This document shows positions 1-7,899 of a DNA stretch of 20,873 nucleotides, one piece after another. The notes under the pieces are model-generated. The model searched no databases. It was not told the DNA's origin and worked only from the letters and a program-made list of their open reading frames with translations. Numbering within the stretch: the stretch's first letter is position 1; each line of letters starts with the position of its first letter. This stretch comes from CAIMZW01 sp037133095 (lineage in GTDB: Bacteria > Actinomycetota > Actinomycetes > Nanopelagicales > Nanopelagicaceae): assembly GCA_037133095.1 (NCBI GenBank), contig JBAXOT010000029.1:1-20873 (forward strand). The letters run 5' to 3'. Position numbers and translations under genes: made by a program.

Positions 1-2
1 AG

Positions 3-75
3 TGCGCCCGGAGGGACTCGAACCCCCAACCTTCTGATCCGAAGTCAGAAGCTCTATCCGTTGAGCTACGAGCGC
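3..75 (-). tRNA. tRNA-Arg (anticodon TCG)
   Basis: Read on the minus strand this 73-nt segment folds as a complete cloverleaf. The acceptor arms GCGCTCG and CGGGCGC pair with one T-G wobble, the D arm is GCTC/GAGC, and the anticodon stem TCTGA/TCAGA encloses the loop CTTCGGA. The T arm carries the GGTTCGAGTCC signature. Loop positions 34-36 read TCG, so the tRNA decodes the arginine codon CGA (and, if modified, other CGN codons). The discriminator base is A and CCA is not encoded: the next bases are CT. It lies downstream of, and in the same direction as, the FAD protein gene ending at 144. I see no convincing terminator hairpin between them, so read-through from that operon is possible in addition to its own promoter. 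Confidence 0.96.
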
Positions 76-143
76 AAATAGGGCTCATTTGGCTCCCTAC
101 TACGGTGAACAATCGCACGAAGTAGAGTAATTTTCAATTTTGC

Positions 144-1433
144 CTATTTGGCCAATTGGGAGGCAATAATCCAAGCCTGCGTTCGAATTTCTGGAATGGC
201 AGTGGTTTCGAAAAGTTCTCCCACAAGTACTGGACCTAATCCAAATAACCCGGATTGAACTGAACCATCACCACCCTTTAACGCAAGAGTCTTGATGTCA
301 CAAGCAATGCCAAAATCAAGTGGACCTGGCGCCAAAGTTCCTTGGGCAATGAGATCTTTAAGTAGCGGGTTGGTGACTTCGTATTGGTTGCCGGTGCAAT
401 TCAGAATGGCGTCAACATAGAGAATTTCCCCTCGAGTCAAAGTTAATCGAATTGACTCATCCACGAGTTCAAAATCTTCAACCCTGCCCTTCATAACATG
501 GAGACGCTTATCATTTAAGTACCGGGCAATATCGTTGTAAACAGGTTCAGCAATTCGGTGTCGGTGGTTCTTCCACCAAGATAAATAGATGTCCACAAAG
601 ATGTTCTTTTCGGTTTCTGGGAGTTTGTGCCAGATCATCTGAAATCGAGAACGGAGCGAATCTTGGGCTTCCCGCCAATTTTCTTTATAAGAATTGATGA
701 AATCAACAATTGATCTCGCCGTTGGAAATTCTAAATCGTCCGCGGAGATAGAGATTTCGGGCTTGGTATGCGGAAATGGAATCAAACCATCTCGAGATAT
801 TCCAAAAACTTCCGCAGTGGGATTTGCGTTGAGAATAGAAATCGCCTGATCCACAAAAGTCAGTCCAGTACCAAGAATTGCAATCTTGTTGTAATCCTTG
901 GGAACTGAAGTGCCCCACACGTCTGCAACTACGCGTGGGTTGCCGTCGAGAACGCGAAAAATCGAGTGCACATTTACATCGCCGTTCCCCGTTGCGATAA
1001 CGACTACCTGATACTCACCTACAGCCCCGTCACTAAAGGTAACTGACCACCCAGATCCGGAACGAGTTACGGAGGTTGCGGTCGCGGCAAGGTGGGTAAA
1101 TATTTTCTCTTCTCGAGCACGCATTATCGATTCTTCGAGCGTCTCTTCTAAGTACTCACCAAAGAGCGCTCTGGGAACAAACTGATCAGGTCTGGCATCA
1201 GCCCATTTCATGAAGTGATCGGGTTCATCGAAAAGTGCTGACATTTTGGCCGCGGGAACATTTAGGAGATGGGCGAAGTCGGTTGTGGAATATGCGATTC
1301 CAAGCCCAAGTTGGTCGTTCGGCTCGGCGAGATCAATATCTAACTTCGCCTCTGACCGCAGCAAATGAATAGCCGTGAGCACACCAGAAGCGCCGCCGCC
1401 AACGATCAACGCCTTTTTCTCGTTTAGAGCCAC
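144..1433 (-). CDS. FAD/NAD(P)-binding protein, YdhS-like (COG4529 type)
   Basis: A 429-residue flavoprotein-like enzyme. The N-terminus has a Rossmann dinucleotide loop, VGGGASG (11-17), after a short beta strand. GLGIAYST (43-50) and LLNVPAAKMS (56-65) follow and are characteristic of the YdhS/COG4529 group. There is an ATGN strand end (147-150) and a second nucleotide-binding motif, LGTGLTFVD (187-195). The family resembles flavin monooxygenases and ornithine hydroxylases, but its substrates are mostly unknown, so no reaction is assigned. The start codon is GTG, 17 nt after the acetamidase stop, without a clear Shine-Dalgarno sequence, which suggests translational coupling. It is the last protein gene of the minus-strand run that begins at 4024. 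Family assignment is good; function is open. Confidence 0.85.
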   Translation of the reverse strand: MALNEKKALIVGGGASGVLTAIHLLRSEAKLDIDLAEPNDQLGLGIAYSTTDFAHLLNVPAAKMSALFDEPDHFMKWADARPDQFVPRALFGEYLEETLEESIMRAREEKIFTHLAATATSVTRSGSGWSVTFSDGAVGEYQVVVIATGNGDVNVHSIFRVLDGNPRVVADVWGTSVPKDYNKIAILGTGLTFVDQAISILNANPTAEVFGISRDGLIPFPHTKPEISISADDLEFPTARSIVDFINSYKENWREAQDSLRSRFQMIWHKLPETEKNIFVDIYLSWWKNHRHRIAEPVYNDIARYLNDKRLHVMKGRVEDFELVDESIRLTLTRGEILYVDAILNCTGNQYEVTNPLLKDLIAQGTLAPGPLDFGIACDIKTLALKGGDGSVQSGLFGLGPVLVGELFETTAIPEIRTQAWIIASQLAK

Positions 1434-1450
1434 GGAACTAGTTAATCACC

Positions 1451-2371
1451 TTAGATTCGAAATGGACTAGGGGTGGCAGGGGTCTTAGGAACTCGCATCT
1501 TCGCGATGACGCTGCCGGGTGAAGGGTGGCAGTACTGCGCAATTCCAAGATCGCCCGCGACCGATAGAAAGATAAACGCATCCTCAATCGTGAATCCCCA
1601 TTCGTTAACAAGAAGTTTTGCGGCCTCCTCACATGCATTCTTGAGAGCCTGATCAATACTGTCGGCGGTCGTGCCATGGGTAATCCAAGAGTCGGCAGTC
1701 TCAGTGATTGGCCAACCACCTTGTTTGCCTTTGATGAGGTCCACTTTAATGATGGCCGTGCCACCAATTTCAACGCCAGTTCCGGAGATTTCACCATCGC
1801 CCATGGATGCGTGCATATCTCCTATGGCCAACTTGCCACCAGGTTGAAAGACGGGCAAGTGAATGGTCGCGCCAATGCCATTCAGTTGATCGTCCATATT
1901 GCCACCATGTCTATCAGCTAAAAATGTGGCGTACTCACCTTCTGCGGGGGCTACTCCAATAACGCCAAACATTGGGCGAACGGGCCAGGAAACTCTTTCG
2001 TTCATGTGAATGATGCCATCTTCGACCTTAAAGATTCGAGTGACTGGGGACTTCACTTGATCAATCAGCTGGCCCCATTCAGGGATAACCATTCCAGCCC
2101 CTTGTGGACCAGGCTTTATATCGATCAAAGTCACGGAGAGACTGTCACCTGGCTCGGCTCCGGTAATAAAGATCGGACCAGTGGCGCTGTTCACTCGTGA
2201 AACATCAAGTTTTTCTAAAGTATCGCTCTCCGACTGAACTTGGCCGGTAAAGCAATCCCACGTTTCAATTTCAATGATCGTACCTGGGTCGACCGTGACC
2301 ACACATTCCATATCAGCCCCATATGCCCAGATATGTTGATCTTTGCTAATTCGAACAGTTGGAGTTGGCAT
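1451..2371 (-). CDS. acetamidase/formamidase family hydrolase (FmdA/AmdA)
   Basis: A 306-residue protein of the FmdA_AmdA family, whose members hydrolyse formamide, acetamide or other short amides to the acid and ammonia. Recognisable stretches are AEPGDSLSVTLIDI early in the protein, RPMFGVIGVAP in the middle, HGGNMDD, and GDMHASMGDGEISGTGVE, which carries the His/Asp/Glu cluster typical of the fold. The length is normal for the shorter bacterial members of about 300 residues. The ATG start is preceded by a GAGGG ribosome-binding site at about 8 nt. It sits between an NhaA-type antiporter and a flavoprotein, and nothing in the context names the natural amide. Small-amide nitrogen scavenging is a reasonable guess only. 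Confidence 0.9.
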   Translation of the reverse strand: MPTPTVRISKDQHIWAYGADMECVVTVDPGTIIEIETWDCFTGQVQSESDTLEKLDVSRVNSATGPIFITGAEPGDSLSVTLIDIKPGPQGAGMVIPEWGQLIDQVKSPVTRIFKVEDGIIHMNERVSWPVRPMFGVIGVAPAEGEYATFLADRHGGNMDDQLNGIGATIHLPVFQPGGKLAIGDMHASMGDGEISGTGVEIGGTAIIKVDLIKGKQGGWPITETADSWITHGTTADSIDQALKNACEEAAKLLVNEWGFTIEDAFIFLSVAGDLGIAQYCHPSPGSVIAKMRVPKTPATPSPFRI

Positions 2372-2411
2372 TTAACATTCCCTCTTCAATCGACAGGTTA
2401 TGGAGATAATC

Positions 2412-3491
2412 TTAGATTGCTGATTTTTTCTCTGCCACCCTAACGACGAAACTCAGCAATATCCCTAGCGGGATGATGACCAATATCGCCAAAACCGCCA
2501 ATGTTTGATTTGTTCCCGAAAAATCCTTCTCCGCGAAGAGCAGTGAGACGGAAAGACCTAACGTCGCGAGGGCTCCCACCAGGAGGAGTTCAAAATAATT
2601 GAACGGAAGTTGAACCTTCAAAATAGTTTTGGCTACTAGAGCGCCGAAAAAAATGCCAAGCGGTTTTCCTATAAGTCGTGCGAGAACCAGAGAAACCAAA
2701 ATCGCCGAACTGAGCAATTGAAGTGTGAAGTGAAAATTGCGATCAAGTGAAACGAAGATAAAGAGTGGAACCACAATGAAGGCAGTAAAAGGCTCAATAA
2801 ACTTGCGCATTCGAGCATTGATTGATTCTCGATTCGCGACTCGAACAGAAGTCATAATCCCAAAAGCCACGCCAATGAGTGAAGACTGAACTCCCGAGTG
2901 GCGGCCGAAATAGAGTGCCAAAATGAAAAGGAATGCCCCAAGAACGATGTTTGTCAGAAATCTCGAGAGAACAAAGTAGAGAACCAGTACAGCAAGAAAA
3001 GATAGGAAATAGATGCCGTGAAAATTCTGGTGGTAGAGAATGGATAAAACAATGACAGAACCAATGTCATCAAAGGTGGCCAGCGCCAAAATAAATCCTC
3101 TGATTCTGTTTTGCTTGAAAATGGAAAGCACTACCAAAACCAAAGGTAAGTCCGTGGCCATTGTGATGCCCCAACCGGAATGAGAGATGCCATTTGCTCT
3201 GCACAGGAAGACATAAATGGCGGCAGGGACAACCATTCCAATGACGGCGGAGAAAAGCGAAATGACCAGTAGTTTTCGATTGACGAGTACGCCTTCGCTC
3301 AATTCAAATTTCAACTCAAGTCCAACATTAAGGAAAAAGAAGCCAAGGAGATAATCCGTTACCAGACCGATAAGATTGTTTCGGTTAAGGTACCCATTAC
3401 TTGTTGTGCTTCCCAAGACAATAGCCAGCAACGTAACGGGAATTAGTAGGTAGGCCGAAATAACTTCACGCTTCAAAGCCATTGGACCCAT
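2412..3491 (-). CDS. nhaA: Na+/H+ antiporter, NhaA family
   Basis: A 359-residue polytopic membrane protein with roughly ten to twelve hydrophobic segments. Hallmarks of NhaA are FFFLNVGLELKFE (51-63), a TD pair at 113-114 matching the functional Asp of helix 4, the tandem aspartates FDDIGS (140-145) matching the ion-binding DD pair of helix 5, and GKPLGI (275-280) with the conserved helix-10 lysine. Family members exchange Na+ or Li+ for H+ across the inner membrane and contribute to pH and salt homeostasis. It is a little shorter than the Escherichia coli protein (388 residues), mainly at the ends. A second ATG lies three codons inside the chosen start and neither has a strong ribosome-binding site. 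The gene begins 17 nt after the kinase-like gene, in the same transcription unit. Confidence 0.9.
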   Translation of the reverse strand: MGPMALKREVISAYLLIPVTLLAIVLGSTTSNGYLNRNNLIGLVTDYLLGFFFLNVGLELKFELSEGVLVNRKLLVISLFSAVIGMVVPAAIYVFLCRANGISHSGWGITMATDLPLVLVVLSIFKQNRIRGFILALATFDDIGSVIVLSILYHQNFHGIYFLSFLAVLVLYFVLSRFLTNIVLGAFLFILALYFGRHSGVQSSLIGVAFGIMTSVRVANRESINARMRKFIEPFTAFIVVPLFIFVSLDRNFHFTLQLLSSAILVSLVLARLIGKPLGIFFGALVAKTILKVQLPFNYFELLLVGALATLGLSVSLLFAEKDFSGTNQTLAVLAILVIIPLGILLSFVVRVAEKKSAI

Positions 3492-3508
3492 AACTTGAGG
3501 GTACTAAA

Positions 3509-4024
3509 TCAGACCAATCGCGCGAGGAATTCCAGTATCTGCGCCGCATCTACTTCAGGCTCAGAACTCAATTCAACGGTCAATTTGGCAACAGAGGTAT
3601 AAATGGGATCTCGACGCGTGAAACGTTCAGTTAGGACGTCTGACAAATCGGAGCCAATATTCGTCCGTCCGATCCCAGCACCACCAGCACGTTCTAATAC
3701 TTGATCTAAGGTAATTCGCAAATAGATAGGTGTAACTGATTTGAGCAATTCAAGGTTGGCTCGATAGTCAACCACGGATGCCGCCGCCCCCGCGATGAAT
3801 GGCGCTGGTTTGGCGCATAACTCTTTAAGGTATTGACTTTCATATAGGTGGAGATCAGCTACTGAGAGAAGGGAAAGTTCGGTGGCCGTTAGGCCGGACA
3901 TTTTCGCCATTTCTTCGTCATTGTCAAAATACGGCCAATCAAGATTTGTGGCTAATAATTTTCCAATGGTTGACTTTCCGGCTCCCATGGGACCCAACAA
4001 AACTAGTTTAGCTTGTAACGCCAT
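3509..4024 (-). CDS. Shikimate-kinase-like P-loop protein with degenerate substrate site
   Basis: A 171-residue protein with the overall layout of shikimate kinase/AroK. It has a P-loop GPMGAGKST (11-19), FDNDEEM (33-39) at the position of the Mg/shikimate aspartate, and a late RRDPIY (137-142) matching the lid-side RxPxY motif. The residues that bind shikimate are altered. The FRxxE motif reads LHLYE (58-62), with His in place of Arg. The GGG loop reads GAAAS (79-83). The RPLL motif is reduced to GRTN (119-122). I therefore expect a nucleotide-binding paralogue with another substrate, or a non-catalytic protein, rather than the aromatic-pathway enzyme; no other aro genes are nearby. The ATG has a good GGGGAGG ribosome-binding site about 9 nt upstream. 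The gene starts 23 nt after the terminator of the ABC operon. Confidence 0.75.
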   Translation of the reverse strand: MALQAKLVLLGPMGAGKSTIGKLLATNLDWPYFDNDEEMAKMSGLTATELSLLSVADLHLYESQYLKELCAKPAPFIAGAAASVVDYRANLELLKSVTPIYLRITLDQVLERAGGAGIGRTNIGSDLSDVLTERFTRRDPIYTSVAKLTVELSSEPEVDAAQILEFLARLV

Positions 4025-4040
4025 TTCGTTGCGCCTCCCC

Positions 4041-4084
4041 TAAAAGAAATGCACGGCTAAGAGTGATTTCTTAGCCGTGCATTT
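4041..4084 (-). terminator. Rho-independent terminator of the ABC operon
   Basis: A perfect 16-bp inverted repeat (arms 4047-4062 and 4069-4084, loop 4063-4068) is followed on the minus strand by a T-rich run, TTTCTTTTA (within 4041-4050). It starts 11 nt after the stop codon of the substrate-binding protein gene. Stem length and T-tract make it the clearest terminator in the window. It may also protect the 3' end of the binding-protein message. Confidence 0.9.
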
Positions 4085-4095
4085 TCAGCACTTAT

Positions 4096-5232
4096 TTAAG
4101 CAACGCCCCAGATCTTCTTGTATTCAGAGCGGTATCCGTTTTGTGGATCCCAAACTGTTGAAGTTCCAGCGTTTGCCTTGGTAACCAAGTGAACTACAGG
4201 GACATAACCACTTGCAGGTTTGCTATTGAAGGCACGGTTGAACTCGTCAACTATCTGCCATCCTTGCATCGTCAAAGGTTCTGGAACTGTGACTGACTGG
4301 TAAGAGCCAGAAGCAATTCTCTGATATTCGTCAGCAGATCCGTCGCCGGCGCCTACGTTGTGTGGGTAGTCAGTACCTTTCTTACCTGCGGCACGAAGTG
4401 CTGCAGCCATTGGGGTTACATAAAGACCACCATTGATGGAGATGGAGTGAGTCCATGACTTTCCAAATTTAGCGAGCAGAGCTGAAGTTTCGGTTTGAAC
4501 GCGAGTTGAAGTGTCATTGCCGATTGGAATGTCATCATATTTCAAGAGCTTTAAGGAAGCACAGGTTGCCGCCTCGGCCTTGATCTCGTCTGACTTGCCT
4601 TTAGCAAATGGGATTGACTTGTCGGTAAAAATTACGAGTCCGCCAACTCCCTTTGAATCTGCAATAACCCAGTCAGCGGAGATCTTCGAAACGTCCTTGC
4701 GAAGTGTGGTGACGTTAGAGAAAAGTCCAAGGTCAGGTTGTGGGCCAGAAGTTGCAGCAGCGTGCCAGCCAATGACTGGAATCTTTGCCGCAGTTGCCGC
4801 ATCAATTGCCGATTTAACGGTAGCAGGGTCAAAACCACCAATAATGATTCCATCCGCCTTGAGTGTCACAGCCTGCTGAGTTGCAGTAGCCATTCCTTGC
4901 TGAGTTCCTTGACCATCAAGTACGCGCACGGTCCAGCCGATTGCTTTGGCGGCTTCTTCTACGCCTTTCTCAGCTCCAGCAACGCCACCATTTTGCATGG
5001 TCTGCGCGACATAGATCAGGGTCTTGCCTGTGGCTGCCTTAGGTCCGGTCTTTGGACCATCCCAAGGTGCTTTAACAGCGACAGAAGCAGCAACTGCTTT
5101 CTGTGCCTTTGCTAGCGCAGCAGGACATCCAGCTGCGGCGGAAGCAGATGATGCCCCAAGAGCAACAACAGTTCCCATAATGAGCGCGCTTGCTGCGGTA
5201 ATCGCAACGAGGCTCTTCTTATAGCTATTCAC
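4096..5232 (-). CDS. Carbohydrate ABC transporter substrate-binding protein (periplasmic-binding type I fold)
   Basis: A 378-residue secreted binding protein. Residues 1 to about 33 form a signal peptide: basic MNSYKKS, a hydrophobic core, then a small-residue ASA-AA cleavage site. No good lipobox precedes the Cys near residue 35, so anchoring as a lipoprotein is uncertain. The mature part has the two-lobe Peripla_BP_4 pattern seen in RbsB-like proteins: KTLIYVAQTMQNGGVAGAEKG, ADGIIIGGFDPATVKSAID, KIPVIGWHAA, and a late GAGDGSADEY segment. The start is the GTG at 5232, which has AGAAGGAG immediately upstream. A longer reading frame to 5322 would overlap the permease and lacks a ribosome site. 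It is the last gene of the importer operon, 22 nt after the permease. The ligand is probably a sugar, sugar acid or polyol; the sequence does not tell which. Confidence 0.92.
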   Translation of the reverse strand: MNSYKKSLVAITAASALIMGTVVALGASSASAAAGCPAALAKAQKAVAASVAVKAPWDGPKTGPKAATGKTLIYVAQTMQNGGVAGAEKGVEEAAKAIGWTVRVLDGQGTQQGMATATQQAVTLKADGIIIGGFDPATVKSAIDAATAAKIPVIGWHAAATSGPQPDLGLFSNVTTLRKDVSKISADWVIADSKGVGGLVIFTDKSIPFAKGKSDEIKAEAATCASLKLLKYDDIPIGNDTSTRVQTETSALLAKFGKSWTHSISINGGLYVTPMAAALRAAGKKGTDYPHNVGAGDGSADEYQRIASGSYQSVTVPEPLTMQGWQIVDEFNRAFNSKPASGYVPVVHLVTKANAGTSTVWDPQNGYRSEYKKIWGVA

Positions 5233-5254
5233 ATTTCTCCTTCTTGTCGATTGT

Positions 5255-6307
5255 TTAACTTGGATTTTGAGGAACAACTTTTGATGATTCCACTTCCATG
5301 CTCCGTCGGGAAGCTTCAGCACCTGATTTCAAACGACGTCTTGTCGAGAACCCAGCAAGACCGACAGCGGCTAACAACGTCAGACCGTTGAAGAGAGGTG
5401 TAACCCAGAAATCAGCACCTAATTGCTGAATTCCTGATACTCCGATTGCAAGAATGGCAACCGCAACGAGAGTACCCAATGCGTTTGCTCTTCCTAGTCG
5501 AATTGTTGTGGAACCGAGGAGAGCTCCAACAAATGCAGGTAGAAGATATTCGCCGCCAATACTTGGGTTTCCCACCTGTTGTTGGGCAGCGAGTAAACAT
5601 CCTGCAAATCCAGTGATTGATGATGCGGCAACAAAGGCGAGGATTGTGTATCGACGCTTTGGGATGCCAATAAGTTCCGCCGCTCGAGGATTAGAGCCAA
5701 TGACATAGAGGCCGCGCCCCGACGGAAGAAGTTCTAGAACGATCGCGAGAACGGCGACCAAAATCAAAACATAATACGCGCCCATGGGTAATCCGAAAAT
5801 ATGACGATCAATCAAATTGGTAAAGCCAACCGGCAACCCTTTTTGTGGGGGCACGATGCGCCCTCCGCCAGTTATCCAACCACTAAAAGCTAAGAGCACG
5901 CTGCCGGTGCCTAGAGTGGCTATGAAAGAATCGATCTGAGCGAATTCCACGAGCAAGCCATTGATGAGTCCAATTAATGCACTGCCGACTATCGTGAGAA
6001 GGCAGACTAAAATCCAAGGTACTCCAGTATTAGCCAAGAACCACATAACAACTACGTGTGACAGGCCAACTCCGTAACCCATGGAGAGATCGAACTTTGC
6101 CGTGACAATAGGAAGCATTGCGCCCAAAGCTAAAATCGCCGGAATACTTTGATTTGAGAGCATTCCTTGCAAGTTGGAGACTGTGGGATATGTACTTGGA
6201 AGTGCAACCGAAAAAATAATAAATAACAGCACCGCAAGGACAGGCAAACCAATTGTCCCAACAAGAGTTGACTGAGATGAACCCTTTGATTTTTCGCGCT
6301 TAATCAT
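5255..6307 (-). CDS. Carbohydrate ABC transporter permease (RbsC-like, BPD_transp_2)
   Basis: An inner-membrane permease of about 350 residues with eight to ten hydrophobic segments. Features of the RbsC/XylH/BPD_transp_2 family are LALGAMLPIVTAKFDLSMG near the N-terminus, the IDSFIATLGT segment, and the cytoplasmic coupling motif GSNPRAAELIGIP. The C-terminal tail is basic. It forms the channel of the importer encoded by its neighbours. I chose the ATG at 6307, four bases after the ATPase stop. A GTG at 6319 would add four residues and overlap the ATPase gene by 8 nt. Neither has an obvious Shine-Dalgarno sequence, so translation probably depends on the preceding gene. Confidence 0.92.
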   Translation of the reverse strand: MIKREKSKGSSQSTLVGTIGLPVLAVLLFIIFSVALPSTYPTVSNLQGMLSNQSIPAILALGAMLPIVTAKFDLSMGYGVGLSHVVVMWFLANTGVPWILVCLLTIVGSALIGLINGLLVEFAQIDSFIATLGTGSVLLAFSGWITGGGRIVPPQKGLPVGFTNLIDRHIFGLPMGAYYVLILVAVLAIVLELLPSGRGLYVIGSNPRAAELIGIPKRRYTILAFVAASSITGFAGCLLAAQQQVGNPSIGGEYLLPAFVGALLGSTTIRLGRANALGTLVAVAILAIGVSGIQQLGADFWVTPLFNGLTLLAAVGLAGFSTRRRLKSGAEASRRSMEVESSKVVPQNPS

Positions 6308-6311
6308 GAAA

Positions 6312-7802
6312 TCACACACTCACATTCGCACGCGAAGCGTAAGTAACCAAATTGGCGATAGATATTTCGGATCGTTCCAACTCTTTCACAACTTCCCCTT
6401 CAGAGAACACCAGCGCGCGATGCGCCATCAATGCAACTTCTTCGAAATCGGTGGACACGAGCAAAATGGCTAGGTTTTTGAGCGTAGCTTCGTGAATTAG
6501 CCGATAGATATCACCTTTAGCGCCAACATCAACTCCCGCAGTTGGTTCCTCGAGGATGATTACTTTTCGAGAAAAGGAAAGCCAGCGGCTCAGAATTACT
6601 TTTTGTTGATTTCCCCCAGAGAGGGTTGCAATAGCGAGTTCGGTATTGCGTGGCTTTACATTGAATTCTTCGGTCAATATTCCAGCCGCAACCTTTTCTT
6701 GCTTTTTACGAATCAAACTCCAAATATGCGAGCCGCGTGCAGTGACATTAGAAAAAATATTCTCGCGAACTGTGTAGTTCATGAAGAGTCCTTCTTCAGC
6801 GCGAGAACTCGTGATAAGTGAAATCCCGTGCCGCACTGCATTAGCAATATTTCCAGACAAGATTTTTCCATCCAAGGTGATGACGCCACCTGTCTGAGGA
6901 ATTGCCCCGGCAATAGTTCGACCAACCTCACGTTGGCCAGCGCCATTCAGTCCGATCAAACCCAAGACCTCTCCTTGACGAAGTTCAAAGGAGGTAGGAA
7001 GAACTCGATTAGAAACTAAATTCTCAACCTTCAGCACCACATCACCATGGCTCACACCAGAAAGATTGAACGATGCAGTTTGTCTTCCCACGATTGCGGT
7101 CACCAAAGTTTGAGGCGTGAAACTATCGACTGGACCATCTTCGACCAACTTGCCATCTCGAAGGACGACAACACGATCCGAAACTTTAAAGATTTCATCG
7201 AGGCGATGAGAAACATAAACAACAGCTACGCCGGAATCGCGAAGTCGCCGTAAAACCGCAAATAGACTTTCACAGTCGGAGGAATGCAAACTGGCTGTGG
7301 GTTCATCCAGAATGAGGACATCAGACTTTGCATAAAGAGCCCTGGCTATAGCAACCAAAGATCGATCTGCTCGCGATAACGAGGAAATTTGATCATTAAC
7401 ATTGATGTGTGGCGCAACGCTTGCGAGCGCATCTTTGGCCATGTCGCGAACCCCAGACCAGCTGATTACGCCATTTTTCATGGGATATTCAGATCCAAGA
7501 GCAACTGATTCCCCAACGGTCATCCACTCCACGAGCCCAAGGTCTTGGTGGATAAAGGCGAAGCGAACATCGTCCAGCGAACCGCCATCAGGTGTAGTTA
7601 TGGAACCAGAATCGGGGGAATAGATCTTCGCCAAAATCTTAATAACGGTTGATTTCCCAGCCCCATTGGCACCTAGTAATGCCATGACTTCACCGGAATT
7701 AATATCAATAGAAACATCGTTCAAAGCTTGAGTCGCACCAAAGCGCTTGGAGAGGTTCTTGATGGAGATGATTGGGGCAACGTTGCCAGTTTCAGTCCTC
7801 AC
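6312..7802 (-). CDS. Carbohydrate ABC transporter ATP-binding protein (RbsA/MglA-like, two ATPase domains)
   Basis: A 496-residue protein with two fused nucleotide-binding domains, as in RbsA, MglA and XylG. Domain 1 has Walker A GANGAGKS (44-51), Q-loop HQD (85-87), a divergent signature SLSRAD (141-146), Walker B VLILDEP (162-168) and switch His199. Domain 2 has the degenerate Walker A GLNGAGQRE (284-292), normal for this family, an intact LSGGNQQK signature (394-401), and ILEEPTAGVD (416-425) with EE in the Walker B. The start is GTG 7802, because GGAGGT lies 4 nt upstream; a TTG at 7835 has no such support. It heads the importer operon and powers uptake through the permease at 5255-6307. 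A copy of the putative IclR operator lies 66-81 nt upstream of the start. Confidence 0.93.
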   Translation of the reverse strand: MRTETGNVAPIISIKNLSKRFGATQALNDVSIDINSGEVMALLGANGAGKSTVIKILAKIYSPDSGSITTPDGGSLDDVRFAFIHQDLGLVEWMTVGESVALGSEYPMKNGVISWSGVRDMAKDALASVAPHINVNDQISSLSRADRSLVAIARALYAKSDVLILDEPTASLHSSDCESLFAVLRRLRDSGVAVVYVSHRLDEIFKVSDRVVVLRDGKLVEDGPVDSFTPQTLVTAIVGRQTASFNLSGVSHGDVVLKVENLVSNRVLPTSFELRQGEVLGLIGLNGAGQREVGRTIAGAIPQTGGVITLDGKILSGNIANAVRHGISLITSSRAEEGLFMNYTVRENIFSNVTARGSHIWSLIRKKQEKVAAGILTEEFNVKPRNTELAIATLSGGNQQKVILSRWLSFSRKVIILEEPTAGVDVGAKGDIYRLIHEATLKNLAILLVSTDFEEVALMAHRALVFSEGEVVKELERSEISIANLVTYASRANVSV

Positions 7803-7867
7803 GCAAACCTCCGTTTCTGGTGTAACTGAAGGCAACCTAAACCTAAGTAGCCCAAAGAGTTATTCGC

Positions 7868-7883
7868 CGTCCAGTTGGTTGGG
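7868..7883 (-). promoter_or_regulatory. Putative IclR operator, copy 1 (ABC operon promoter region)
   Basis: On the minus strand the sequence is CCCAACCAACTGGACG. It matches copies 2 and 3 in the pattern [T/C]CCAA-N4-CTGGACG. It lies in the 97-bp gap between the iclR stop and the ATPase start and points at the ATPase. A weak -10-like TACTTA lies 19 nt after CTGGAC. The motif is seen directly; assignment to the IclR protein is inference from context. Confidence 0.55.
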
Positions 7884-7899
7884 TTATGTTATTAAATCG

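Noticed and set aside
1..143. Possible integration site or genomic island boundary at tRNA-Arg
   Set aside because: No integrase, no visible repeat of the tRNA 3' end further in, and ordinary genes follow; the 3' flank is outside the window.
4511..4879. Plus-strand reading frame of 122 codons antisense to the substrate-binding protein
   Set aside because: It mirrors the codon pattern of the real gene; no ribosome-binding site and no recognisable domain.
4096..5232. Lipoprotein anchoring of the substrate-binding protein at the Cys near residue 35
   Set aside because: The residues before it (AAAG) lack the Leu/Val expected at -3 of a lipobox, while an ASA-AA signal peptidase I site fits.
5233..5322. 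Thirty-residue N-terminal extension of the substrate-binding protein
   Set aside because: It overlaps the permease gene, has no ribosome site, and would bury the signal peptide; GTG 5232 has AGAAGGAG directly upstream.
7803..7835. TTG start adding 11 residues to the ABC ATPase
   Set aside because: GTG 7802 is preceded by GGAGGT at a proper distance, and the extra codons contain that ribosome site.
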